Assembly (NCBI RefSeq): GCF_046736075.1
Contig: NZ_CP177163.1
Span: forward strand, 248,001-312,000
Direction: 5' to 3'
DNA from: Stenotrophomonas sp046736075
GTDB taxonomy: Bacteria; Pseudomonadota; Gammaproteobacteria; Xanthomonadales; Xanthomonadaceae
Length of the DNA: 64,000 nt
The notes beneath the pieces were generated by a model that made no database searches, was not told where the DNA came from, and saw only the letters and a program-made list of their open reading frames with translations. Both the position numbers and the translations under genes were made by a program. Below, one piece after another: positions 1-9,217 of this stretch; the first letter of the stretch is position 1; each line of letters begins with the position of its first letter.

Positions 1-2339
1 GTGTACAGCACCAGCCCGCCGGCTACCGCCAGCGTGATCGAGCCCTGGCTCAGCCAGTTCAGCGCCACTCCGCTGGCGAGCGTGGTCTGCGTGCCGCTGA
101 CCCACACCTGGTCGGCTGGGGTCAGGCTCATCACACCGGCCACGCCGCTGCCCATCAGCGTCGGCGCGTCCCAACCGGGCGCCTCGCCATCACCGCCCTG
201 GATGCTGCCGGCCGGACCACCGCTCTGGATGCCGCCCAGCTTCTCCTGCAGCTGCAGCAGCGCCTGGTGCGCCGGCAGCTCGCTCGGTTCCTGCGGCAGC
301 ATCGCCTGCTGGTTGTGGGCCGATTCGTTGAGGGTGGCCACCAGCTCGGTGCTTTCCTGCAGCTGCGCCATCGCCTGGTTGGCCGCCAGCTGCGGCTCGC
401 CGCCTTCGGTGCTGAGCAGCAGGCCCTTGCCCGCGCGCAGCGCACCGAACGCCTGGCTGGACAGCTCCGCGCCGAAGCCGCGTTCGGCCTCGCGTACGTT
501 GTCCTCACCGCCCTTGAGGTGGCCGAGGGTCAGCGTGGTGGCATGTTGGGTGGTGGACAGCTGCGCGCGGCCCTGCCCGGGCGTGTCGTCCAGGCGCAGC
601 TGCTGGTAACCGCCCGCACCGCCCTGGCTGTCGGCCAGCGCCTGGCTCTTGAAGCCGGTGAACACCGCGCCGTGGTCGTTGCCCTCGAACCAAGCGGCGG
701 CATTGCCGGTGGCCTGCGCGCCGCCGCTGGCGACCTGGTTGTGCGCCGCCTGGTCCTGGCCGCGGCCGTTGTAGACCGCACCCACCACCACCGGGCGGTC
801 GATGTCGCCCTCCAGGAACGCCACCAGCACTTCCTGGCCGCGCCGGGGCAGCACCACCCCACCCCAGTTGTCGCCGGCCCACGGGGTCATCACCCGCACC
901 CACGTCCAGGCACCGCCGTTGGCCGGGGCATTGTCGTCACCGCCCGGGTGCGTCTGGCCGGTGCTGGAGGCACCGCCGCGCTGCCACGGGAACTGCACCT
1001 TGATGCGATGGTCGCGGTCGGACTGCAGCGGCTCGCCGTCGCTGACCACGATGGCGCTGAGCGTGCCGGTGATCGAGGGGCGCGGGTGCAGGCGGACGCC
1101 GTGGCCGTCTTCGGTCTGCGGGCGATACACCACGTCGGCGGGAATCACCACGAAACGGTTGTCGTAGAAGGTGGACGTCACCGCCTGCGCCGGTGCGGCG
1201 GCGGCCAGACCGGCCAGTGCGACCGGCAGCGCCAGCGGCGCCTGCGCGACCGGGCCGAGCTGCTGTTCGAGCGCGTCGAAGATGTCCGCGTCGAGGTTGT
1301 TGCGGGCCTGGTGCTGCACCGACAGGCACAGGAAGGCCGTGCCGGCGTCCACGCCGGGATGCTGGCCGAGCTGGAACTGCGCGCCCGGCACCAGCTGGCG
1401 CCAGCTGCCCTGCCCCTCGATGGTGTGCGCGCGCACGCGCAGTGCATCCAGATGCTGCTGCGCGCGACGCTGGCCGCGGGCGTTGTCCTGCCAGCCGTAT
1501 GGGCCGCTGGTATCGATGTCTTCGCCGGCCGCGCCGTGCGCGGTGTCGGCTTCGGCGCTGGCCTGGCGCAGTTCAAGGGTGCGGTAGTCCCAGCTCGCAC
1601 GCGCGACCTTGGTCGTGCACCAGCGCCGTGCGGTGGACCACTGCTGCACGCTGTCGGTGCGCTCGGTCACATCGCTGCGATGGAAACGGACCGACCCGAG
1701 ATCGCGGGCGCCCTGGTGGTTGTCGGCCAGCACCAGCGTATGCGCGCCCAGCCGGGCGTTGCCTGGGTCGCCGGCATGTTCGAACCAGTAGTAGATGCCT
1801 TCCTCGGCAAGCAGCCGTTGCAGGAAGGCCAGGTCCGACTCCTGGTACTGCGTGGTCAGGCTGCGCTTGGCGTACTGGCTGCGGTCGGCCAGCGACCAGC
1901 GCCAGGCCGGCACCAGACCGGCATAGTCGGCGAAGATGTCCTCGACGATCTCCACCACGCTGCGGTCATGGAACACGTAGCTGTCCACACGCTGGGCCAG
2001 GAACGCCAGCCACGGCTGCAGGCGCAGCCGATAGCGCGCGAGGCCGCCATTGCTGCCCAGCCGCTCCACGGCGGTGACATGCCCGTGGAAATCGCGCGTG
2101 GCGCCGGTGGCCTGCATCTGCAGCAGCACCGGCTGCCCCAGCAGGTCATCGGGCGGGAGCTGGGCGTCTACCGACAGTGCGGTAACGTCCAGCACGAAAC
2201 CAGCGCCGTCGATCTGCTCGACGCCGCTCAGCGCTTCGGCCACCAGCACATCGCTCCCCAACGATGTGTTCAGTTGCAGCAGGCGCTGCGTCTGCGCCGG
2301 TGCCGCGAGCGCGGCGATTATCTTGGTTACCGAATCCAT
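1..2339 (-). CDS. vgrG: T6SS spike protein VgrG, copy 1 (C-terminus beyond window)
   Basis: The frame is open from an ATG at 2339 to the left edge (about 779 codons), so the stop lies outside the window. The start follows a GGGGAGCA ribosome site. The N-terminal ~390 residues resemble the gp27-like base of VgrG (rhs-type spike: QLNTSLGSDVLVAEALSG, then YQESDLAFLQRLLAEEGIYY). A gp5-like OB region follows (DHRIKVQFPWQRGG; LPRRGQEVLVAFLEGDIDRP), and then the start of the DUF2345-type beta stalk. VgrG trimers cap the Hcp tube and carry effectors across the target envelope. It is the last gene of the leftward T6SS block. It is clearly diverged from the two near-identical vgrG genes at 15801 and 26742, so it probably delivers different cargo encoded left of the window. 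Confidence 0.93.
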   Translation of the reverse strand, partial: MDSVTKIIAALAAPAQTQRLLQLNTSLGSDVLVAEALSGVEQIDGAGFVLDVTALSVDAQLPPDDLLGQPVLLQMQATGATRDFHGHVTAVERLGSNGGLARYRLRLQPWLAFLAQRVDSYVFHDRSVVEIVEDIFADYAGLVPAWRWSLADRSQYAKRSLTTQYQESDLAFLQRLLAEEGIYYWFEHAGDPGNARLGAHTLVLADNHQGARDLGSVRFHRSDVTERTDSVQQWSTARRWCTTKVARASWDYRTLELRQASAEADTAHGAAGEDIDTSGPYGWQDNARGQRRAQQHLDALRVRAHTIEGQGSWRQLVPGAQFQLGQHPGVDAGTAFLCLSVQHQARNNLDADIFDALEQQLGPVAQAPLALPVALAGLAAAAPAQAVTSTFYDNRFVVIPADVVYRPQTEDGHGVRLHPRPSITGTLSAIVVSDGEPLQSDRDHRIKVQFPWQRGGASSTGQTHPGGDDNAPANGGAWTWVRVMTPWAGDNWGGVVLPRRGQEVLVAFLEGDIDRPVVVGAVYNGRGQDQAAHNQVASGGAQATGNAAAWFEGNDHGAVFTGFKSQALADSQGGAGGYQQLRLDDTPGQGRAQLSTTQHATTLTLGHLKGGEDNVREAERGFGAELSSQAFGALRAGKGLLLSTEGGEPQLAANQAMAQLQESTELVATLNESAHNQQAMLPQEPSELPAHQALLQLQEKLGGIQSGGPAGSIQGGDGEAPGWDAPTLMGSGVAGVMSLTPADQVWVSGTQTTLASGVALNWLSQGSITLAVAGGLVLY

Positions 2340-2470
2340 GGTGCTCCCCGCATTCAATTGTCCAGCGACATCTATCGTCTGGTTTGATTTTGATCGACAG
2401 CATAGAACAGGACTCTCCACGCGATCTTCACCCGTCAATCCTTGCAGGTGTTCTCACGTGGATCGCTTTC

Positions 2471-2494
2471 AAATTGTGATTTAAATCACAATTT
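2471..2494. promoter_or_regulatory. Perfect CRP/Clp-type palindrome upstream of vgrG copy 1
   Basis: A 24-bp perfect palindrome centred at 2482/2483 has the core TGTGA-N6-TCACA (2475-2490). This is the consensus for CRP and for its xanthomonad relative Clp. It lies 132 bp upstream of the vgrG start at 2339 and beyond the stop of the preceding gene (2561). This suggests vgrG copy 1 has its own Clp-controlled promoter. The match is seen directly; binding and the direction of regulation are inferred. Confidence 0.7.
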
Positions 2495-2519
2495 ACATCC
2501 CATTACCGACGAACGACGC

Positions 2520-2540
2520 CGCCGCAGTCTGCCTGCGGCG
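2520..2540. terminator. Hairpin after the clpV-distal gene
   Basis: An 8-bp perfect stem (CGCCGCAG / CTGCGGCG) with a 5-nt loop lies just past the stop of the leftward gene at 2561. No T-run follows on the minus strand, so it is a weak or factor-assisted terminator candidate separating the clpV transcript from vgrG. Confidence 0.35.
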
Positions 2541-2560
2541 AGCGCCTTGTCGCCTATCGG

Positions 2561-2920
2561 TCAGGCGGACTGGGTGATGCGTTCAAGCTGCAGCTTGCTG
2601 CCTTCGTTCAGCTGCAGGCGGTAATCGCGCCCACCGGCACTGACCGCCACTTCACGCGCGTTGCTGACCAGCTGGTTGGCCTTGCCCTGGGCAGGGGCCT
2701 GCATGTAGATCCGCCAGCTGCCGCGGCTGATCTGCGCAGCCAGATTGCGCGCATCCTGGCGCGCATCGGCAGCAGCACCGTGCAGCAGTTCGACGATGTG
2801 TTCCGGGCGCAGCCGGTTCCAGGCGCGGACATTATCGGTGTCGCGGGCCAGGCCCAGGTTCAGGCTGTCGCAGTTGGCCACGGCCTTGGCGCGGTTGAAT
2901 CCGTAAAAATCCATATTCAT
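2561..2920 (-). CDS. Small T6SS-cluster protein of unknown function
   Basis: This 119-residue protein starts MNMDFYGFNR. The ATG at 2920 is chosen because TAGGAGAC sits just upstream; a TTG 12 nt further out is possible. It has no signal peptide and no membrane segment. The middle is rich in Ala/Arg helix-forming residues and the C-terminal half looks like beta strands (REVAVSAGGRDYRLQLNEGS). I do not recognise a family. It lies 18 bp after the clpV stop and before the vgrG copy 1, so it is probably co-transcribed with clpV. A cytoplasmic chaperone/adaptor or baseplate-accessory role is possible from position only. Confidence 0.75.
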   Translation of the reverse strand: MNMDFYGFNRAKAVANCDSLNLGLARDTDNVRAWNRLRPEHIVELLHGAAADARQDARNLAAQISRGSWRIYMQAPAQGKANQLVSNAREVAVSAGGRDYRLQLNEGSKLQLERITQSA

Positions 2921-2938
2921 GTCTCCTATCAAGTCAAC

Positions 2939-5668
2939 TCAGGACAACGTGTATTTAAAGGCGCCGTTCTTCCCTGCGGTCACCTTGATGGCGTTGATCC
3001 GGTTCCCCTCGGCCATCGCCGCCAGGACGCTTTCCGCGATCTCTGGCAACAGCGTACCGTTGAGGATGTGATCAACGTTGCGTGCACCGGAATCCACTTC
3101 GGTGCAACGCGACAGCACGGCCTCGACCAGGCTGTCGTTCCACAAGAACGTGGCCTTGTGGTTGCCCGCCACGCGGTCGCGGATGCGACCGAGCTTGAGT
3201 GCGATGATCTGGGCCAGCACGTCGTCGTTGATCGGGAAGTACGGCACGACTTTCATGCGGCCCAGGAACGCGGGCTTGAAACTCTTCATCAGCACCGGGC
3301 GCAGGGCATCGCCCAGCGCATCGGCGGTGGGAATCTCCTCGGCGGGCTTGTTCAGGCACGCCTGCATGATCTGCGAGGAGCCGATATTGGAGGTGAGGAT
3401 GATCAGCGTGTTGCGGAAGTCGATCTCACGCCCTTCAGCATCATCCATCTGGCCCTTGTCGAACACCTGGAAGAACATCTCCAGCACGTCCGGGTGCGCT
3501 TTTTCCACTTCGTCCAGCAGCACCACGCTGTACGGGTTGCGGCGCACCGCCTCGGTCAGCACGCCGCCCTCGCCGTAGCCGACGTAGCCGGGCGGCGACC
3601 CCTTCAGGCCGGAAACGCTGTGCGCCTCCTGGTACTCGCTCATGTTGATGGTGATCAGCTTGCGCTCGCCGCCATACAGGATGTCGGCCAGCGCCAGCGC
3701 GGTTTCGGTCTTGCCGACGCCGGACGGGCCGACGAACATGAACACCCCGCGCGGCTTGTTCGGGTCTTCCAGCTTGGCGGTCGCGGTGCGCACGCGCTGG
3801 GCAATGGCCTCCAATGCGTGGTCCTGGCCGATCACGCGCTCGACCAGCAGCCCGCCGAGGTTGCGCACGGTGCGGATCTCGTCCTTGACCATGCGCCCCA
3901 GCGGCACGCCGGTCCAGGCCGAGACGATCTCGGCCACCACGCCACCATCCACCTGCAGCGGCACCATCGGGGTCTCGCCCTGCAATGCACGCAGCTCACC
4001 CAGCAGGCGGTCCAGCTCGGTCTGCTGCGGCGATGCGCTGGTGGTCGCCTTCTTGCCACGCGCCGGCTTGTCGGCGGGGGCAGCGGCATCGACGGGCGCG
4101 TCCGGACCTGCTGTTTCCATCTGCTCGCGCAGCGCACGGATCTGGTCGGCCAGGGCGCGTTCGCTGGTCAGGCGCTGTTCGTTGGTGGCCAGCACCGCCT
4201 GCGCATCGGCCTGCTGCTGGCGCAGCTCGCCCAGGCGCTCGGCATGGTGATTGGCGCCGCCGGCGGTTTCGCGCTGCAGTGCCGACAGCTCGGCCGCCAG
4301 CCGGTCCAGGTGCTTGCGGGTGTCTTCAATGATCGCCGGCGTCGCGCTCTGGCCCAGCGCCACCTTGGCGCAGGCGGTATCGAGCACGCTGACCGCCTTG
4401 TCCGGCAACTGGCGGCCGCTGATGTAGCGGTGCGACAGGCGCACCGCTTCAGTGACCGCTTCGTCCATCACACGGATGTTGAAATGCGCTTCCATCAGGC
4501 CAACCATGCCGCGCAGCATCGCTGCCGCCAGCGCCTCGGTGGGCTCCTCCACCTTGACCACCTGGAAACGGCGGGCCAGCGCGGCGTCTTTCTCGAAGTA
4601 CTTCTTGTACTCGCTCCAGGTGGTGGCCGCGATGGTGCGCAGCTCGCCACGCGCCAAGGCCGGCTTGAGCAGGTTGGCGGCATCGTTCTGTCCGGCGGTC
4701 CCGCCGGCACCGATCATGGTGTGCGCTTCATCGATGAACAGGATGATCGGATGCGGACTCTTCTTGACCTCGTCGATCACGTTCTTCAGGCGGTTCTCGA
4801 ACTCGCCCTTGACGCTCGCGCCGGCCTGCAGCAGGCCCATGTCCAGGGTGTGCAGTTCCACGCCCAGCAGCACGTCGGGGACGTCCTTCTCGGCAATCCG
4901 CCGCGCCAGGCCTTCGACCACCGCCGTCTTGCCCACACCGGCCTCACCGGTGAGGATGGGGTTGTTCTGGCGGCGACGCATCAGGATGTCGATCACCTGC
5001 CGGATCTCGGCGTCACGGCCGATCACCGGGTCGATGCGGCCTTCGCGCGCGCGCTCGGTGAGATTGGTGGTGAACTGGTCCAGCGCCGGGGTCTTGGACA
5101 ACCCGCCCTTCTGCCCGTCCACCGCGGCGGCGGTCTCACCGCCGAGGTCGCCCTCGCCCGCCCCGGCATCGGCGTTGCGCACCGTCTGCCCGGCTTCCTG
5201 CGAGCCCTCGGTAAGCTTGGCGAAATCGTGCTTGAGCGCGTCCACCTTGAAGCGCACGAACAGCTTGGACCCGCGGTAGGCCAGCTGCGACAGCTCCGGC
5301 TCGGTCATCAGCGCCAGCAGCAGGTGACCGCTGCGGATGCGGCTGGTTTCCGAGTCCAGCGAGGCGATCAGCCAGGCGTGCTCGAACAGCTTGGGAATGT
5401 GCTGGGAAAACACCGGCGTGCGGCTGTTGCCGGTCTTGAACTGGCTGATTTCATCGGACAGGTCGCGCTCCAGCGCTTCCGGCGCGATCCCGCAGCGCCG
5501 CGCGATCAACACGAAATCGCTCTGCGGCTGCTCCAGCAAGGCCAGGAACAGGTGTTCCAGATCAACCTCGTAGTTGCCACGCGACATGCACAGGTTGGCA
5601 GCACGCTCGGCGGCCAGACGGCAGGTGTCGTCCAGCTTGCTGATCAGGGTCTTGAGATTGATGCTCAT
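2939..5668 (-). CDS. clpV: T6SS sheath-recycling AAA+ ATPase ClpV (TssH)
   Basis: This 909-residue ClpB-like unfoldase disassembles contracted TssB/TssC sheaths in the cytoplasm. It has an N-terminal Clp repeat domain (about 1-150). The first AAA domain has Walker A GEAGVGKT at 241-248 and Walker B FIDEAH near 311-316. A coiled-coil M region follows at about 450-560, then a second AAA domain with Walker A GPSGVGKT at 647-654 and a LLDEVEKAH Walker B. The start MSINLKTLISKL is chosen because it matches TssH N-termini and has AAGGAG upstream. A longer open frame upstream would overlap tssG and is rejected. An acidic/Gly linker sits around 165-190. It is co-oriented with tssG 25 bp upstream. Confidence 0.97.
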   Translation of the reverse strand: MSINLKTLISKLDDTCRLAAERAANLCMSRGNYEVDLEHLFLALLEQPQSDFVLIARRCGIAPEALERDLSDEISQFKTGNSRTPVFSQHIPKLFEHAWLIASLDSETSRIRSGHLLLALMTEPELSQLAYRGSKLFVRFKVDALKHDFAKLTEGSQEAGQTVRNADAGAGEGDLGGETAAAVDGQKGGLSKTPALDQFTTNLTERAREGRIDPVIGRDAEIRQVIDILMRRRQNNPILTGEAGVGKTAVVEGLARRIAEKDVPDVLLGVELHTLDMGLLQAGASVKGEFENRLKNVIDEVKKSPHPIILFIDEAHTMIGAGGTAGQNDAANLLKPALARGELRTIAATTWSEYKKYFEKDAALARRFQVVKVEEPTEALAAAMLRGMVGLMEAHFNIRVMDEAVTEAVRLSHRYISGRQLPDKAVSVLDTACAKVALGQSATPAIIEDTRKHLDRLAAELSALQRETAGGANHHAERLGELRQQQADAQAVLATNEQRLTSERALADQIRALREQMETAGPDAPVDAAAPADKPARGKKATTSASPQQTELDRLLGELRALQGETPMVPLQVDGGVVAEIVSAWTGVPLGRMVKDEIRTVRNLGGLLVERVIGQDHALEAIAQRVRTATAKLEDPNKPRGVFMFVGPSGVGKTETALALADILYGGERKLITINMSEYQEAHSVSGLKGSPPGYVGYGEGGVLTEAVRRNPYSVVLLDEVEKAHPDVLEMFFQVFDKGQMDDAEGREIDFRNTLIILTSNIGSSQIMQACLNKPAEEIPTADALGDALRPVLMKSFKPAFLGRMKVVPYFPINDDVLAQIIALKLGRIRDRVAGNHKATFLWNDSLVEAVLSRCTEVDSGARNVDHILNGTLLPEIAESVLAAMAEGNRINAIKVTAGKNGAFKYTLS

Positions 5669-5693
5669 GCGGGGAAACGCGCTCCTTGCTGGT

Positions 5694-6785
5694 TCATTGC
5701 AGTGTATGGATGCCGTACGTGGTGTCCGAACGCGGGCCCTCGGCAGCCCGCGAACACATGTAGCTGTCCCAGCCCAGGCGGGCGCCATTGCCGGCGCCCA
5801 GTCCCGAACCACGAACGTCCTGCTGGCGCAGCACCAGCCGCACCTCATATTCCAGCGTGCCACCGGTGAGCAGCGACAACCACTTCGCCAGCGCCTGCTC
5901 GGCGCTGCCGCCCGGCAGGAAGTCGTCGAACTGCTCGCGCCGCAGCGGGCCGATGCTCAGCCGCATGCGCAGATCGCGCTGCCAGACACGGTCGCCTGCC
6001 AGCGCACTGGAGCCCAGCGATGCGTTGGCCTGGCCCAGCCGCGTGGCCTGCCCGGCCGGCACGCGGTACCAGGCGCCCACGAACTGCTCCAGCACCAGCG
6101 GCACCTGGAAGTAGTCCGCGAGCACGCGCTGCATCAACGCCGCCGACACCGGGCGCTGGCGGATGGCGCCGGCATAGTAGGCAAAGGCCTGGTCGAACAC
6201 ATCGCCGTGGCCGTCCACCAGCCGGTCGCGCAGTTCGTTCATGCCCATGCCGAACAGCGACATGATCAGCGGCAGGAAGCGCTCGCGGCGGTCGATTTCG
6301 TATTGCAGGGCAAGGCGGTGCTTCTTCCAGGCCGCGTAGTGCAGCGACACCGCACGGGTCGAGAAGATATCCAGGAACGCACGTGCGGTACGGTCGCGCT
6401 CGTACAGCTCGCGCAACTGCAGGGTCTCGGTGTAGTGCAGCGGCAGCGCACCCGCGGTGCCGAGCAGGCCCATGAACTGCGGGGTGAGATGCACCTCGGC
6501 GAGCGTCTCGCCGATCAGCGCCTCCTCGATCGCGGCCGCATCCTCGAGCCGGTCGCCCTGCAGCGAGTACGCCACGCCTTCGGAGCTCAGCTCCGTAGCC
6601 GGGAAGCCGAGCGACAGCGAGTTGCGGAACCGCACCCGCATGGGCACAGCCTGACCGGACTTCACGCCCTGCCGCTGGAACACCTGCTCCAACAACCGCA
6701 CCGCCTGGAAGAACTGGAAGCGATGCGGCTCGGCGAGCAGCTGCTGCGCTACGCCAGGATCGATTCGCCGCTTCGCGCCGGACAT
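5694..6785 (-). CDS. tssG: T6SS baseplate protein TssG
   Basis: This 363-residue TssG (VasB/ImpH family) forms the baseplate wedge with TssE, TssF and TssK. The N-terminal signature FQFFQAVRLLEQVFQ at about residues 23-37 and the motif VHLTPQFMGLLGTAGALP are typical. So is the later LPLIMSLFGMGMNELRDRL segment. The ATG lies 36 nt inside the end of tssF, and this overlap implies translational coupling. Length fits the family. Cytoplasmic, no signal peptide. Confidence 0.95.
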   Translation of the reverse strand: MSGAKRRIDPGVAQQLLAEPHRFQFFQAVRLLEQVFQRQGVKSGQAVPMRVRFRNSLSLGFPATELSSEGVAYSLQGDRLEDAAAIEEALIGETLAEVHLTPQFMGLLGTAGALPLHYTETLQLRELYERDRTARAFLDIFSTRAVSLHYAAWKKHRLALQYEIDRRERFLPLIMSLFGMGMNELRDRLVDGHGDVFDQAFAYYAGAIRQRPVSAALMQRVLADYFQVPLVLEQFVGAWYRVPAGQATRLGQANASLGSSALAGDRVWQRDLRMRLSIGPLRREQFDDFLPGGSAEQALAKWLSLLTGGTLEYEVRLVLRQQDVRGSGLGAGNGARLGWDSYMCSRAAEGPRSDTTYGIHTLQ

Positions 6786-8584
6786 CGGACGATCTCCTCC
6801 CCCGACTCGCTGGAGACCAGCACCAGCCGGGTGAAACTGTTGGCATGCACGTACAGTGCAAAGAAGTGATCCATCACCTGGGCGAACGCGGCGATGCCGG
6901 CCCCCACGAAATGGTTCTCGTTGACGGTCAGTCGGATCTCCAGGCCCCGCACCACCGAGGCAAACTGTTTGCCGGACATCCAGCTGGTCACCGGATGCTG
7001 TTCGAGCGCCACCAGCCCGTCGATCTGGCGCGCGGATACGCTGCTGCCGGACAGGTCATACAGGCGCAACATTTCCTTCAGCGCGGTCAGGCCGCTGCCG
7101 GTCAGCGACAACTGGTTCAATGACAGGTGCGAGATCAGTCGCCACTGCGCGTTCTTGCCCTGGCGGAAGCGCATCGGCCGGGTCGGCTTGCGCAGCAGGC
7201 CGATCGCGCGTGCGGGCGTGCCCCCCTCCAGGCTGAGATCACCACCAGCCACACCGTGGGCCAGCTGGCTCGGCAGGTCGCGGTTGCTGCAGGTCAGCTC
7301 CAGGCTGACGGTATCGGTCTGCGGCAGCGTCGGGTTGAACGCCAGATCGACGAAGCTGATCTCCGTCTCGAAGCCGGGGCTTTGCCGTGCGATGTCCTCA
7401 TCGCGGCGCGCCACCCAGTACTGCCCGGTGCGGTCGGGGTCTTCGCCGTGATGCAGCGAATAGAACGGCCGGAACGCCTGGATCATCTCGCCCTGAGGGG
7501 TCTGGCGGATGCGGTGCACCGAATCGATCGAATGCACTTCATAGGCGAACGCCCGCCGGGCATCCGGCAATACCGCGTAGTTGACGGTGCGATGGGTCAC
7601 CCGGATCGGCTCGCCGGCCTGGGTGAACAGATTGACGATCGGCGTGCAGCCCAGGCGCACGTTGCTCGCACTCAGGTCTTCAAGCACCAGCTGGTTGCCG
7701 CGCTCGGGCGCGCTGGCGTGCAGGATCAGGTGCAGGGTGAAGCTGCGGCTGGCACCGGCCGTGACCGGCTTGAGGTCCAGGTCGACGAACCCGAACTTCT
7801 CCGGGTAGGCGAACAGTTCGGTCAGCAGGCGGTAGGCCGGATGCGAACGCGCCGGAAAATCGACCAGCGCCTCGTTGTCGGCAAAGCCGACCTGGCGCAG
7901 CGGCACGCTCTCCAGCCGGCGCCAGCGGCCGCCGCCATCGGCCTCGACGTAGGCCACCTTCACGCCCAGCGCCAGCGCATCGCGCAGCGCGGCGCGCAAC
8001 GACGGCTCGCCATCCAGGAACAGGCGCAGGGCGTCGGTGCCCAGCGTGTCGAAACTGGCCTGGTCGGAGACCAGGCGGAAATTCAACGAGATCTGCGCAC
8101 CGCTGCCCGCCGGCAGGCTGGTGGCCATCGGTGCCTCGGCGACACCGCGATAGACGGCAGACTGCACCACGATCGGTGCCAGCACCACGTCGTAGGCGGT
8201 GCGGAAGCGGCACGAAACACCGCGCACCGGGCGGCTCTGCAGGGCCGTGCCGCGCGGCACCGTGATCGGCGCACTGAGCTTGGCGGACACGCCGTCCATG
8301 TCGAAGTGCGCGATCGAGCACGACGGGAACGGCCGCAGGTAGTGCGGATAGAGCACGTCCAGCAGCGCGTCGGTGAACTCGGGATAGTCGTCCTCGATGC
8401 GCTTGGAGACGCGCGCACTGAGCAGCGCGAACGCCTCGATCAGGCGCTCGACGTGCGGGTCCTGGCTGCCGTCGGCATTGAGCTGCAGGCGCCCGGCAAT
8501 CTTGGGGTAGCGGTCGGCGAACTCGCGGCCATAGCGCCGCAGGTAAGCCAGCTCGCGTTCGTAGTAAGGCAACAGATCCTGCAT
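6749..8584 (-). CDS. tssF: T6SS baseplate protein TssF
   Basis: This 611-residue TssF (VasA/ImpG family) is the scaffold of the baseplate wedge. The hallmark N-terminus LLPYYERELAYLRRYGREFA is followed by YPKIAGRLQL, and TDALLDVLYPHYLRPFPSC marks the family. The ATG at 8584 comes one base after the tssE stop (TGA-C-ATG), and the C-terminus overlaps the tssG start. This shows a tightly coupled tssE-tssF-tssG translation unit. Confidence 0.96.
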   Translation of the reverse strand: MQDLLPYYERELAYLRRYGREFADRYPKIAGRLQLNADGSQDPHVERLIEAFALLSARVSKRIEDDYPEFTDALLDVLYPHYLRPFPSCSIAHFDMDGVSAKLSAPITVPRGTALQSRPVRGVSCRFRTAYDVVLAPIVVQSAVYRGVAEAPMATSLPAGSGAQISLNFRLVSDQASFDTLGTDALRLFLDGEPSLRAALRDALALGVKVAYVEADGGGRWRRLESVPLRQVGFADNEALVDFPARSHPAYRLLTELFAYPEKFGFVDLDLKPVTAGASRSFTLHLILHASAPERGNQLVLEDLSASNVRLGCTPIVNLFTQAGEPIRVTHRTVNYAVLPDARRAFAYEVHSIDSVHRIRQTPQGEMIQAFRPFYSLHHGEDPDRTGQYWVARRDEDIARQSPGFETEISFVDLAFNPTLPQTDTVSLELTCSNRDLPSQLAHGVAGGDLSLEGGTPARAIGLLRKPTRPMRFRQGKNAQWRLISHLSLNQLSLTGSGLTALKEMLRLYDLSGSSVSARQIDGLVALEQHPVTSWMSGKQFASVVRGLEIRLTVNENHFVGAGIAAFAQVMDHFFALYVHANSFTRLVLVSSESGEEIVRCPARSGESILA

Positions 8585-8585
8585 G

Positions 8586-9077
8586 TCAGACCGTCGCCTG
8601 TTGGCGGCGCATGCGGCTGACCTGGTACTGCAGGGTCGAGGGCTGCAACATCGCGTCAAAGCTCACCGGCTCCCGCGCCGGCTCAAGGTCGAGCAGCGCA
8701 TGGATGGTGAAGTGCAGGCCGCCGCCGAACTGGGAGCCCACTTCCAGGCTTACCCCCACGTTCTTCAGGCGGCGCTCGTGTCGCGCCACGGCCTGCTCCA
8801 GGGAGCGGCAGATCGCAGCACGGTCATAGGCGTTGGCCAGGCTCATCGCCGAGAAATCGGCCAGTCCATAGGTCAACAGGGATTGCTTGCAGTTCGGAAA
8901 CGCCGCCATGTCGTCTTCCTGGAAGGCGGCCCGGGAATTGAGCAGGCCCTCCAAGTCGCGCGCGATCGATTCCTTGTACTGCTCCAGCGATACGGACTTG
9001 AACACATGCCCTCCCCCGTTGGATTTGGGGGCATCGTCGAACAATTTCTCGAGCAAGCTGGGTTCGAGTCCCTTCAT
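8586..9077 (-). CDS. tssE: T6SS baseplate protein TssE (gp25-like)
   Basis: This 163-residue TssE/HsiF protein has a GpW/gp25 lysozyme-like fold without catalytic role and nucleates sheath assembly at the baseplate. Visible signatures are ESIARDLEGLLNSRAAF near the N-terminal third, LLTYGLADFS, and the closing FTIHALLDLEP segment. The start at 9077 lacks a strong ribosome site. The gene is 140 nt downstream of hcp, with a strong hairpin in the gap that may lower its expression relative to hcp. Confidence 0.93.
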   Translation of the reverse strand: MKGLEPSLLEKLFDDAPKSNGGGHVFKSVSLEQYKESIARDLEGLLNSRAAFQEDDMAAFPNCKQSLLTYGLADFSAMSLANAYDRAAICRSLEQAVARHERRLKNVGVSLEVGSQFGGGLHFTIHALLDLEPAREPVSFDAMLQPSTLQYQVSRMRRQQATV

Positions 9078-9178
9078 TCGTCATTCCGGTCTGTCTGCGT
9101 CCCTGCATCGTGCAGAGGGGCAACACGCGTTGCGGCCGATCCTGGCCGCGCCCGATGTACTGCCAGTGGCGTTTCAGA

Positions 9179-9207
9179 CTGCGATGGCGCGCTAGGCGCC
9201 ATCGCAG
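9179..9207. terminator. Strong hairpin between hcp and tssE
   Basis: A 12-bp perfect stem with the 5-nt loop GCTAG at 9191-9195 lies 10 nt beyond the hcp stop. There is no T-run. It may act as a partial terminator or as a 3' stability element that keeps the very abundant hcp message separate from tssEFG. Confidence 0.55.
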
Positions 9208-9217
9208 CGACACAACA

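Noticed and set aside
5669..5863. N-terminal extension of ClpV
   Set aside because: The open frame continues upstream into tssG, but MSINLKTLISKL matches the family start and has a ribosome site.
267..5869. Long plus-strand open frames over vgrG copy 1 and clpV
   Set aside because: Both are antisense shadows of genes with diagnostic VgrG and AAA+ motifs, and they show no motif or ribosome site of their own.
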